A stretch of DNA of 20,255 bases, from IMG/VR virus record IMGVR_UViG_3300006947_000119, positions 1-20,255 of that record. The stretch is one strand, 5' to 3'. The translations under genes and the position numbers were made by a program. Under the pieces are notes generated by a model, which worked only from the letters and a program-made list of their open reading frames with translations, was not told the DNA's origin and searched no databases. Positions within the stretch are counted from its first letter, which is position 1; each line of letters begins with the position of its first letter. Below, piece by piece: positions 13,171-20,104 of the stretch. This DNA is from a virus.

Positions 13171-14832
13171 TTAGTTTCCTGCTTTTTTCTTAGCATTAGC
13201 TAGTGCATTTTTAAACATGTCTTTTGCTACTACTTTTAATTCACCTGTACGTTTTTCGTCAAACGCCATACCTTCTTTAACTGAAGCAAACACAGGCTTA
13301 TCATAAAAACCTTTTTTCTTTAGTTTCTTTGGTTGAGTTGGTTGCTTTGGGTCTTTTGGTGCTGGTTTACTTGGTTGTGGCACTGCCGGTTTACTTGGTT
13401 TATTTGGTACTGGCATTGGCTCTACACTTGGTTTTGGTGAAGGTTGTGCTGGTTTACTTGGTGGTTTTTTCTGCATTGGTTTTTTTGGTGCGTCAGGAGC
13501 ACTAGGCTTGTGGTGTGGGTGTTTGTGAGCACCAAAGTCTTCTTTAATATCTTTAGCTTTAGGCTTATCGTGTCCCCAACCTTTTTTCTTTAACTCTAAA
13601 TGATCAGCTTCAACTTTACACATTTTGCCTTTTCCTGTTTTAGGATCGTACATCATGTGTGGTTTAAACTTATCACCAGCTTTGCTTTCTGAAACCTTTT
13701 GAGCAATGTTTTTAAATACATATGCTGGGTCGCCTGCTTTATAACGTTGCCAAGCTGGAGTATTAGCATTTTTATCTGCTTGTGTTACTTCCATCTTTGG
13801 TGTATCAATATTGTCAGCTCCGCCACTGCCTTCGTTTCTCAACGGTGCATTTGGTAAGTCCATTTCTTTCCAGTCTTCGTATGTAATGTACATGTCTGAA
13901 TCTGGATCGTAGTAAGAACCTTCTCTTGGATCATAATATACTACTTTGCCAATACGTGTCATAAACGGACCTTCTAATCCATCACGTTCTTGATATCTAT
14001 CTTTATCAATTGGCTTCATTGATTCCCAATCTTCTTGTAACGCTGAATCGTGCATACGTTCAGGTATCTTTCCAAGTGGAATAGGTCTAGCATGTTTTAA
14101 ATCTGCGTTTGCAACTGAACCTTCATAACCGTATGAACGATCAAATATATGTTCCCATCCGCCTTCTGCTGTTTTACGTATATAAGATATTGATGTGTCT
14201 GGATAAGAAATTAATGCGTATTCACTTGCACTAACACTTTCAGCACTTTCATATGCGCCTGCGGCTAACATATCTTCTGGTCCTTGCGGCATTACTGCTG
14301 GTAAGTTTTCGTCTCCCATATCAGGTGACATTTGTGGCTCTACATCCTGCTCCATAGCATTGTATTCAGTGTAACGACGAACTGCATCAATGTCTTTGCT
14401 GGATTGAGCTATTTTAGACTGTACCCAAGGCTCTAAATCTTCTTGGTCTTTAATTATACCGTGTAGTGTAATTGCATCTCTAGCTAGGAAGTATAACTGT
14501 GAACGTGCCATAAAGCCGTCTTCGTCATCTCCGTCTAGTATGCCTTCTGCTACCATGCCTACTGGAGTTTTATTTGTAATTTTTTTCTTCTTACTTAAAG
14601 ACTCCATAGCTTCATCGTCCATATGGCCCATTGCGCCATAGTGTGCAGCTTCTAGCATTTCATAAGCATTTGATAATGCTTCTGCTACGTCTTTTAGATA
14701 TGATGGATCTCCACCTATATCCATGACTGCTTTCTCTAAACCTTTTCCAGGTTGAAAAGCCTTTTCAAGTTTGTTTACTTCGTCCATACATCTTGTGAAT
14801 GTATTTTCTATTCTATTTTCGGGGTTGCTCAT
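13171..14832 (-). CDS. Large unknown protein with Pro/Lys linker and YYDP repeats
   Basis: This 553-residue protein has several distinct regions. Residues 1-160 are helical and acidic. Around 297-316 are aromatic repeats, VVYYDPREG then SYYDPDSDMYI, resembling the OCRE-type octamer (YYDPxxGxYYDP). Residues about 393-424 contain MMYDPKTGKGKMC and ADHLELKKKGWGHDKP. Residues 442-501 are low complexity, rich in Pro, Lys and Ser with PSKPA units. The C-terminus is basic (KNALANAKKKAGN). AAGGT precedes the ATG at 14832. Two Tyr-Asp-Pro segments and a long Pro/Lys linker suggest a multi-domain virion or adaptor protein. I know of no established name for it. Confidence 0.8.
   Translation of the reverse strand: MSNPENRIENTFTRCMDEVNKLEKAFQPGKGLEKAVMDIGGDPSYLKDVAEALSNAYEMLEAAHYGAMGHMDDEAMESLSKKKKITNKTPVGMVAEGILDGDDEDGFMARSQLYFLARDAITLHGIIKDQEDLEPWVQSKIAQSSKDIDAVRRYTEYNAMEQDVEPQMSPDMGDENLPAVMPQGPEDMLAAGAYESAESVSASEYALISYPDTSISYIRKTAEGGWEHIFDRSYGYEGSVANADLKHARPIPLGKIPERMHDSALQEDWESMKPIDKDRYQERDGLEGPFMTRIGKVVYYDPREGSYYDPDSDMYITYEDWKEMDLPNAPLRNEGSGGADNIDTPKMEVTQADKNANTPAWQRYKAGDPAYVFKNIAQKVSESKAGDKFKPHMMYDPKTGKGKMCKVEADHLELKKKGWGHDKPKAKDIKEDFGAHKHPHHKPSAPDAPKKPMQKKPPSKPAQPSPKPSVEPMPVPNKPSKPAVPQPSKPAPKDPKQPTQPKKLKKKGFYDKPVFASVKEGMAFDEKRTGELKVVAKDMFKNALANAKKKAGN
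13330..13509 (-). repeat. Low-complexity Pro/Lys/Ser repeat within the 553-residue gene
   Basis: Codons 442-501 encode a tandem-like series of PSKPA, QPSPKPS and NKPSKPAV units, with about 40% proline. The DNA shows repeated CAAGTAAACC-type blocks when read on the minus strand. Such tracts form extended, poly-proline-like linkers and are prone to length variation by slippage. Confidence 0.6.
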
Positions 14833-14837
14833 TGTCG

Positions 14838-15587
14838 TTACCTTTTTTGTATGCCACGACTGTTCTTACCGCCGCGTTTTCTAATTTCTTCTAACTCTTT
14901 ATAAGTGTCAGTAATAGCTTTAATAAATGACTGTACTAAACCTTTATTTAGGTTGTACTCTACATTGTCCCAATTACCATCTTTAGCAAAACCTGCCATC
15001 TCAATGAACATTCGTTCTACTTTTGTTTCCAATGTATTTAAATTTAAACGACCATATCCCTGAATTAATACTTCGGGATTCATTTGGTCTTCTTCGTTGT
15101 TTGCATAAATGCTTTCTGTTGCAGGTTGTTGATCATTGCCATAGTAATTATTAATAGTTGTATTGCCTGATTCTTTTTCTTTATCACCTGCCATATAATC
15201 TTTAAGTTTTTTTCCACCATACAACACAGCTATTACAGCCGCGGCAGGAAGTTTATATTTCCATACAAGATTAGCTGTTGTTTCAATTGCTTCGTTGTCC
15301 ATTAGGTCGCCGACATATTCTCTTACCATCTCAACAACATCATGTACACTTTTAAATATATAACCTGCTCCAGCCCATTTTAAAGTTGTGCCTGGGTTTT
15401 TAACTATAACTTTAGCAGTGTTAACTACACCCGGTTTTACTAGTTTGGATGCTGCTCTACCGCCTTTATATAGTTTATATAATGCTGGTCCACCTACTCT
15501 AACTGCTGTTGCTAATGCTGGTAATAGCCATACCCATTCATTTAACTGCTGTCTTTCTTCAGTGATTTTTAATTGGTTATAATTCAT
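14838..15587 (-). CDS. Unknown protein with hydrophobic segments, possible virion protein
   Basis: This 249-residue protein begins MNYNQLKITEERQQLNEW and then has a hydrophobic and glycine-rich segment (WLLPALATAVRVGGPALYKLY, about 19-39) and a second one near 114-126 (PAAAVIAVLYGG). A polar Asn/Gln-rich linker (NTTINNYYGNDQQP) joins these to a helical C-terminal domain and a basic tail (KRGGKNSRGIQKR). Amphipathic segments like these occur in ejected or membrane-interacting phage proteins, but no motif proves it. Its ATG overlaps the stop of the 63-residue gene (TAATG). Confidence 0.78.
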   Translation of the reverse strand: MNYNQLKITEERQQLNEWVWLLPALATAVRVGGPALYKLYKGGRAASKLVKPGVVNTAKVIVKNPGTTLKWAGAGYIFKSVHDVVEMVREYVGDLMDNEAIETTANLVWKYKLPAAAVIAVLYGGKKLKDYMAGDKEKESGNTTINNYYGNDQQPATESIYANNEEDQMNPEVLIQGYGRLNLNTLETKVERMFIEMAGFAKDGNWDNVEYNLNKGLVQSFIKAITDTYKELEEIRKRGGKNSRGIQKR

Positions 15588-15778
15588 TACATTTTTACCT
15601 CTTTAGGATACCCAGGTTGTGCCTTTAGGTTCTTTGGTTTGCCCAAGTACCCTTTAGGATCAACTGCCCTGCGTATCTGCTTTTCTTTGCCAAAGAGCGG
15701 AAACGATACACTGGCAACATTGCCAGACATAGTAGTTCCTGCATCCGCATCTTCACTTATAATGTCTAATATCTTCAT
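15587..15778 (-). CDS. Small protein with capsid-targeting-like N-terminus
   Basis: The 63-residue product starts MKILDIISEDADAGTTMSG, which resembles in length and character the T4 capsid targeting sequence (MKTYQEFIAEA), where a short amphipathic segment ends in a Glu cleaved by the prohead protease. The rest is basic, Gly/Lys/Pro-rich (PKGYLGKPKNLKAQPGYPKE). There is no Shine-Dalgarno sequence; an ATAAATA box lies six bases before the ATG, so a leaderless transcript is possible. A small internal head protein is one guess. It ends in a TAATG overlap with the 249-residue gene. Confidence 0.7.
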   Translation of the reverse strand: MKILDIISEDADAGTTMSGNVASVSFPLFGKEKQIRRAVDPKGYLGKPKNLKAQPGYPKEVKM

Positions 15779-15783
15779 ACATA

Positions 15784-15791
15784 TATTTATC
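15784..15791 (-). promoter_or_regulatory. Possible late-type box GATAAATA
   Basis: On the minus strand GATAAATA (15791..15784) differs by one base from the T4 late consensus and lies in the 31-base gap between the oxygenase and the 63-residue gene. The predicted transcription start would coincide with the ATG at 15778, giving a leaderless message. The AT-rich setting makes chance likely. Confidence 0.3.
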
Positions 15792-15809
15792 TAATTAATA
15801 TCAAACGGC

Positions 15810-16568
15810 TTAGTAATTGAGTGTAGCACTCATTAACTTAACCACATTTTCCCATGTTTTAGGGATATTCATTACTAAATGCATGCTATTGTCTTTCCAA
15901 GCATGAGTTCTGTGCGTTTTACGTGTATCAATGTAGTACACGCCGCCAGCTTTGATAGGCCATCTACGTCCATCCATCTCCCATTCGTATGCATCATGTG
16001 TTACGTTGTTTGATATAAATGCACATACTCTAAATGTATCTCTTGTAAGCATTGGTTGGTCTTTATGTGGTGGGAACCAGCCTCCTGCTCCACTATTAAC
16101 AATAATTGTACGCCCAATAGGTTTCCAATAGTCTAGTAACGGATGTAAACTTTTAAGATCCTTGTATAACTGTGTTGGAACATTAAAGTCTAATTCACTT
16201 AATTTTCTGCCTGTACGCCTACGTGCTTCTGGCATACTTAAACTATCCCAAGGTTCGTCACCTTCAAGTCCTACTACACATAAACCTTCTCTATTGTTTA
16301 CAACGCCTTCTCTGCGTAAATATGGAACCCATTTATCTTCGTATGCTTTAATTTCTTTCTTAAACCAACCTAGATCAATTTCCCACTTTAATGGTTCAAA
16401 TGATGTTAATGCTTGTAGCTGTAGTTCACATTTAATATCTTCAGCTGTAGGTTCCCATTGTTCTGGGCTCTCTAGCCACTTATCATAATAACCTGCTTGT
16501 TTAGCTTGATTGGCTTTTGGAACTGTATTAAGTTCTTTGCCATCTTTATCTACTTTAGAATAGTCCAT
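15810..16568 (-). CDS. Asp/Asn beta-hydroxylase-like Fe(II)/2-oxoglutarate oxygenase
   Basis: This 252-residue protein resembles the aspartyl/asparaginyl beta-hydroxylase branch of 2-oxoglutarate oxygenases, which hydroxylate residues in proteins or free substrates. The iron site appears as GGWFPPHKDQP (162-172, with His168 and Asp170) and a distal His in TRKTHRTHAW (215-224), most likely His222. The segments RVCAFISNN and AGGVYYIDTR correspond to the family's double-stranded beta-helix strands, and MHLVMNI to the C-terminal strand. The N-terminal 150 residues are extra and helical. GAGGAG precedes the ATG, which overlaps the stop of the 76-residue gene. The target is unknown; a basic neighbour or a virion protein is possible. 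Confidence 0.78.
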   Translation of the reverse strand: MDYSKVDKDGKELNTVPKANQAKQAGYYDKWLESPEQWEPTAEDIKCELQLQALTSFEPLKWEIDLGWFKKEIKAYEDKWVPYLRREGVVNNREGLCVVGLEGDEPWDSLSMPEARRRTGRKLSELDFNVPTQLYKDLKSLHPLLDYWKPIGRTIIVNSGAGGWFPPHKDQPMLTRDTFRVCAFISNNVTHDAYEWEMDGRRWPIKAGGVYYIDTRKTHRTHAWKDNSMHLVMNIPKTWENVVKLMSATLNY

Positions 16569-16798
16569 TATTTCTCCTCTGCACTCTTCAAGATACTTTT
16601 ACTTATCTTACGGTCATGTTTCTTAGAACTGACCTTAGCTTTATTCTTTTTAGCTTGTATAATTCTTCTCTTTTGTTTTTCATCATAGTCTTGTCCTGAC
16701 GCTTGTTCAGTCCAAATTATTGCATCATCTTTAGATACACTGTTCATAGGTCCGTGTGTATCTTTAATAATGTCTTTAGTAATATTCTTATTTGACAT
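16568..16798 (-). CDS. Small basic protein, unknown
   Basis: This 76-residue protein has a polar N-terminal half and a Lys/Arg-rich C-terminal half (KQKRRIIQAKKNKAK, KKHDRKISKSILKSAEEK), probably helical and suited to nucleic-acid contact. The ATG at 16798 lacks a Shine-Dalgarno sequence, and the stop overlaps the oxygenase start (TAATG), suggesting translational coupling. No motif is recognised. Its position directly ahead of the hydroxylase raises, without proving, a substrate or partner relation. Confidence 0.7.
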   Translation of the reverse strand: MSNKNITKDIIKDTHGPMNSVSKDDAIIWTEQASGQDYDEKQKRRIIQAKKNKAKVSSKKHDRKISKSILKSAEEK

Positions 16799-16804
16799 AT
16801 ATTT

Positions 16805-17185
16805 TTAGCTAATGAAACTTACTCTTAAGTTTGCATTGTTAGCTACCTTTAAACTTGTTACGTTGTCCGGATTAATAACACACCATAATTGTTTATTTCC
16901 AAAGTGTTGTTTACATAATCTAACTGCTTTAGTAGCAATTCCAAGGTTTCTGTAAAGTTCACTAACAAAATATGCTGTTTCTAAATCTTCCTTGACTTCT
17001 ACAGCACCAACTAATACGCCACTATTAATCCATATACCCCATGTATTATAACTTGAAATGAAAGAAATTGCAACCTCTTTTGTGAAGGGCCATGGAATAT
17101 ATGCTGCATCTGCTGTGTTTTTAGTAAGGATACTTCTTAATTGGTAGATATGTTTGGGCTGTAATCGTCTCAGCTCTACTTGCAT
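16805..17185 (-). CDS. GNAT acetyltransferase (RimJ/RimL-like)
   Basis: This 126-residue protein shows the GNAT layout: an N-terminal segment (VELRRLQPKHIYQLRSIL), a central strand (GIWINSGVLVGAVEVKEDLE), then YFVSELYRNLGIATKAVRLC (72-91). The R-N-x-G-I/G-x-A loop there is motif A, which binds the CoA pyrophosphate. It is followed by INPDNVTSLKVANNANLRV (104-122), the Asn...Ser segment characteristic of RimJ/RimL-like N-acetyltransferases. It is shorter than the usual 150-180 residues, ending soon after that helix, so the last strands are reduced. The substrate is unknown; it could acetylate a protein N-terminus or lysine. Confidence 0.8.
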   Translation of the reverse strand: MQVELRRLQPKHIYQLRSILTKNTADAAYIPWPFTKEVAISFISSYNTWGIWINSGVLVGAVEVKEDLETAYFVSELYRNLGIATKAVRLCKQHFGNKQLWCVINPDNVTSLKVANNANLRVSFIS

Positions 17186-17186
17186 G

Positions 17187-17378
17187 TTACTTATCCATTA
17201 ATTTAACTATTCGGGGTTTGAATAATTTTTGATCGCCTTTAGTTGTTTTTAAGACAGGTTGATTATTTTCGTCAGTGTCAAATCCCGTTACTGTTGCTTT
17301 ACGGTTTTTGAACTTGCCTACTAGTATCTCGTCGCCGATTTCTATGTTAGGCAGTGTTAATATATCTTTTATTTTCAT
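17187..17378 (-). CDS. Small conserved protein with beta-barrel-like core
   Basis: This 63-residue protein starts MKIKDILTLPNIEIGDEILV. It then has a strand-rich core, GKFKNRKATVTGF ... PVLKTTKGDQKLFKPRIVKL, of a KOW/SH3-like character (short basic strands with conserved Gly and Lys). The family seems common in T4-like marine phages, but I have no function for it. Its N-terminus shares the M-K-I-x-(D/E)-I form of other proteins here. It lies one base ahead of the GNAT gene. Confidence 0.7.
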   Translation of the reverse strand: MKIKDILTLPNIEIGDEILVGKFKNRKATVTGFDTDENNQPVLKTTKGDQKLFKPRIVKLMDK

Positions 17379-17386
17379 TGCTAATA

Positions 17387-17701
17387 CTACATTCCGTATA
17401 ATTCAGCAGACTCGTCCCAACCATTGTATAATTCTTCAAGTTTTGACTTTAAACTATCTAGTTCACCAGTACCTGCTTTGTTACCGTTGTTTAGCATTAA
17501 GTGACTATTCTTATATCTATAAGTTATAGCTTGCTCTAGGTGACTAATAACTTGGTCTAGTTCTGCTTTGACATGATCAGTGTATTGCTTATCTTGTGCT
17601 TTGTAATACTCTGTGCCTCTTTCTTCATCTTCATATACTCCAGGATTAGCTATCGTATTCATACGCTGTCTAATTTCTTCTGCTTGTGTTTTAGGTTGCA
17701 T
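17387..17701 (-). CDS. Unknown helical protein (104 residues)
   Basis: The likely start is ATG 17701, giving 104 residues beginning MQPKTQAEEIRQRMNTIANP, because GGAGAG lies at ideal spacing upstream. Readings from 17713 or 17749 would add 4 or 16 residues and the latter overlaps the previous gene by 35 bases. The sequence is polar and helical (DHVKAELDQVISHLEQAI, LDSLKSKLEELYNGWDES) with a coiled-coil character. No motif is recognised. Confidence 0.72.
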   Translation of the reverse strand: MQPKTQAEEIRQRMNTIANPGVYEDEERGTEYYKAQDKQYTDHVKAELDQVISHLEQAITYRYKNSHLMLNNGNKAGTGELDSLKSKLEELYNGWDESAELYGM

Positions 17702-17714
17702 GTTACTCTCCATT

Positions 17715-17987
17715 TTATTTAGACTCTTTGAGGCCATTTTTTCTAACAAGGTTACTAAGTTGCTGTTCTAAATCATCTATACGATTGATGTTACTTTTTT
17801 GTTTTACATCTTGTTCAGAATCAACTCTATCACCATCTAATTCATTTTTTTCAACGTCAGCTAGTAACGCAGAAATCAAATCATCAGCATGTGGATACTT
17901 TGCCTGTAGTCGCTTAATAGCATATGTAGTTTTACTATCAAATGCTTTTAGTGTTCCATCTGTTCCGGTGACTTCAAAAATATTCAT
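17715..17987 (-). CDS. Small helical protein with MNIFEV N-terminus
   Basis: This 90-residue protein begins MNIFEVTGTDGTLKAFDSK, followed by helices (YAIKRLQAKYPHADDLISAL) and a C-terminal coiled-coil-like stretch (RIDDLEQQLSNLVRKNG). A GAAGAAG ribosome binding site at the end of the preceding 37-residue ORF serves its ATG at 17987. The short hydrophobic-acidic N-terminus is of the type discussed as capsid-targeting-like. Its stop lies 13 bases ahead of the preferred start of the 104-residue gene. Function is unknown. Confidence 0.7.
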   Translation of the reverse strand: MNIFEVTGTDGTLKAFDSKTTYAIKRLQAKYPHADDLISALLADVEKNELDGDRVDSEQDVKQKSNINRIDDLEQQLSNLVRKNGLKESK

Positions 17988-17997
17988 TTTGCTTCTT

Positions 17998-18111
17998 CTA
18001 ATTCTTTTTTAACTCTTCGATTATTTCGTTAAGCTTCTTTATTGTTTCTAAGTGTTGCTGTACTTCGTGCAATCCTCTGTATCCGTATTCACTGTAGCTT
18101 TCTTTTGACAT
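17998..18111 (-). CDS. Very small helical protein (37 residues)
   Basis: A 37-residue ORF starts at ATG 18111 with AGAGAG upstream and ends in TAG at 18000..17998. It reads MSKESYSEYGYRGLHEVQQH and then a helix rich in Lys, Glu, Ile and Leu (LETIKKLNEIIEELKK) with clear heptad character. It fits exactly between the 247-residue and 90-residue genes, filling 142 bases, and provides the next gene's ribosome binding site. Independent support is limited to that fit and the coiled-coil pattern. Confidence 0.6.
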   Translation of the reverse strand: MSKESYSEYGYRGLHEVQQHLETIKKLNEIIEELKKN

Positions 18112-18129
18112 ATTTAAATCTCTCTATAT

Positions 18130-18873
18130 TTAAACTTTCTTAAGTAGCTCCGCAACTCCTTGCGAAGTCCATAGCATTTTGTCAATGCTAGCTTGTCCAG
18201 CTTCTGATGCGTCTAGGTATTTCATTACAACACGTCTAGCTGTGCCTGGTCTAACCTTTATAACTGAACCGTCATCTAATTTAATTGGAAACGGCTCATT
18301 GTCTTTACGTGCCGCTAAGTTGTACATTACTTTAATTGGTGATGATTGTTTAACAAGTGCTTCAAGCATCATCTTTTGGCCTTCAGTCAATCCCATATTA
18401 AATAATGCATGTGGACTGCTGTTAGCTGCTGCTTTCTTATGTAACGGCTTAATTTTTCCATTACCAAATTTTGCTGCCTGACGTTCTGTTTCGCCTGGCT
18501 TAACATCTACTGTAGTATTAACACCAGGAACTATAACACCATCTTCACGGACGCCAATAGTTTTACCTGAGGACATTTTATATGAGGCACTTTTAACTTT
18601 TGGTATATTACTACCTTTAACAGGTGCAGTGTTAACTTTCATGTTACCTGCGGACATATCAGTATTAGTTTTTATTCCATTTACACGTGTTGTACTGATG
18701 TTTGTTGCACCAACATTAGTTTGATTGGTTTGCTTAATACTTCCATCAGCATAATTAGTTGTTTTCATTCCACCAATTTTAGGTGTACTTCTTGCTATTT
18801 CATTTCCACCAACAGTCGTAACAGATCCTGCGCCTGTGCGTTTTGTTACTGGTGCGAATTCATTTATTCTCAT
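18130..18873 (-). CDS. Unknown protein with MRINEF N-terminus, possible virion protein
   Basis: This 247-residue protein begins MRINEFAPVTKRTGAGSVTT. The first 110 residues are Thr/Asn/Gly-rich low complexity with repeated short units (TNQTNVGATNIST, GIKTNTDMSAGN), predicted to be extended or fibre-like. From about residue 160 it is helical and globular, with GLTEGQKMMLEALVKQ and a basic segment (DGSVIKVRPGTARRVVMKYL). It starts two bases before the radical SAM stop, with GGAG ahead of the ATG and an ATAAATA box further upstream. It may be a substrate, partner or unrelated neighbour of that enzyme. Confidence 0.78.
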   Translation of the reverse strand: MRINEFAPVTKRTGAGSVTTVGGNEIARSTPKIGGMKTTNYADGSIKQTNQTNVGATNISTTRVNGIKTNTDMSAGNMKVNTAPVKGSNIPKVKSASYKMSSGKTIGVREDGVIVPGVNTTVDVKPGETERQAAKFGNGKIKPLHKKAAANSSPHALFNMGLTEGQKMMLEALVKQSSPIKVMYNLAARKDNEPFPIKLDDGSVIKVRPGTARRVVMKYLDASEAGQASIDKMLWTSQGVAELLKKV

Positions 18874-18874
18874 A

Positions 18875-20104
18875 TTATAACTCCATATCCTTGTTGTAAG
18901 TATTTATCGATTTATTTAAATCAACAAACGTTTTAGGCCAGTCGGTGCCTCTTAACCTGTCTAGAGAGTCTAGGAACTCGGCACAGCTATATGGATCGCT
19001 ATTGTATTCTAAGTTAGCTTGTAAATAGCTTATTAAGTGTGCAATCTTGTCACTATGTACAGAGTCTGTGTATAACTGTATTAGTTCTAGTTTTGCTTCC
19101 TTTGTTAAATTTTTAGCATCAAACATGTCTGGATGTGACAATATTCTAATATTAATATAATACTTGCTAAAATGATCTAGTAGTTTTAAGAATGTAAACG
19201 CATTTAATACTTGCCATGTAATACTTATTTCTATTTGTGTATTTGGAAGTGTGTCTTCCATGCGTTTAACGTTTTCGTTTATCTTGTACCATTTACTTGG
19301 AAAACGTATATAGTTATTCTGGTCTCCATAATCGTCTATACTTACTCTTAGCATTAACTTCTTAAAATGTTTCCATTGATCAATTGCACGTTGATGTACG
19401 TTTGTAATATTAGTGTCGTACTCTAGTGTAACATTGCCTGCTACACCTGCATCTATTAGCTTTTGTAAAAATACATAATGATGTTCTATAAGCATAGGTT
19501 CACCACCTACTAGATATACATGTTCTAACTGATCTATGTTAGCTTCCATTTGTTCCCAAAAATGTTCACTTTTCCACCAATCATATTCTACGTTTGATTT
19601 ATTGTTTATATCTATTTTTGTATCACTGTCGTAGAAATGATCTGTCTTGTAAACACTAGCCCAATCTTTGTACCACATGTTACTGCTTTGTGGTCCACAC
19701 ATTACACACTTTAAGTTGCATAAGTTTCCAAATCGTAAATCCCAATATATAGGCTTTTGTGTAGTACTTCCATCTGGTGCTGTTAGCTGTACTGCTTTAT
19801 CGTAATCAAATGTGTCTTTGTACATCTTGTTTGTAAATGTACGTCTACTCTTGCCACCATTTTCTTCTTTAACCCAACATGTATTACACTCTGTAGGCTT
19901 TTCTCCTGCAAGAAACTGCTTACGTATTTTACGTGTAAATTCACTGTTGTGGATTTCTTCTATGGTGTGTTCTTTAAAGTTGTGTCCAGTAAGTCCGCCA
20001 TTGCCCGAATCGTGATTACTCATTAGGCAACAAACTCTACTAGCTCCGTTTGTTTTACTTGCAGAGTGAATCCACGGAATAGAACAAAAGCTAGTCTGGG
20101 ACAT
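18875..20104 (-). CDS. Radical SAM enzyme with N-terminal SPASM/twitch-like cysteine cluster
   Basis: This 409-residue enzyme carries the radical SAM cluster motif CNLKCVMC at 129-136 and the SAM-binding GGEP at 200-203. An auxiliary cluster site precedes the core: Cys7 in FCSIPWIH, Cys25-Cys26 and CNTC at 73-76. The shared segment after the cluster motif (C-G-P...WYKDW) recurs as CSP...GWYKD in the paralogue at 4353..5537. The start is ATG 20104; a GTG directly before it (20107) is also open. It overlaps the end of the upstream gene by 14 bases, like the paralogue. The substrate is unknown. Peptide modification, as in SPASM enzymes acting on RiPP precursors, is possible, but no precursor peptide is evident. 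Confidence 0.88.
   Translation of the reverse strand: MSQTSFCSIPWIHSASKTNGASRVCCLMSNHDSGNGGLTGHNFKEHTIEEIHNSEFTRKIRKQFLAGEKPTECNTCWVKEENGGKSRRTFTNKMYKDTFDYDKAVQLTAPDGSTTQKPIYWDLRFGNLCNLKCVMCGPQSSNMWYKDWASVYKTDHFYDSDTKIDINNKSNVEYDWWKSEHFWEQMEANIDQLEHVYLVGGEPMLIEHHYVFLQKLIDAGVAGNVTLEYDTNITNVHQRAIDQWKHFKKLMLRVSIDDYGDQNNYIRFPSKWYKINENVKRMEDTLPNTQIEISITWQVLNAFTFLKLLDHFSKYYINIRILSHPDMFDAKNLTKEAKLELIQLYTDSVHSDKIAHLISYLQANLEYNSDPYSCAEFLDSLDRLRGTDWPKTFVDLNKSINTYNKDMEL
18901..18908 (-). promoter_or_regulatory. Possible late-type box GATAAATA
   Basis: On the minus strand GATAAATA (18908..18901) lies inside the last codons of the radical SAM gene, 28 bases before the ATG of the 247-residue gene. That is the same distance as the TATAAATA at 10294..10301 has from its gene. 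A transcription start about six bases downstream would leave a leader of roughly 22 bases with GGAG in it. It matches the T4 late consensus at seven of eight positions. It could also be chance in AT-rich coding sequence. Confidence 0.4.

Noticed and set aside
17702-17749. Longer start for the 104-residue protein
   Set aside because: It overlaps the previous gene by 35 bases and lacks the GGAGAG that precedes the ATG at 17701.
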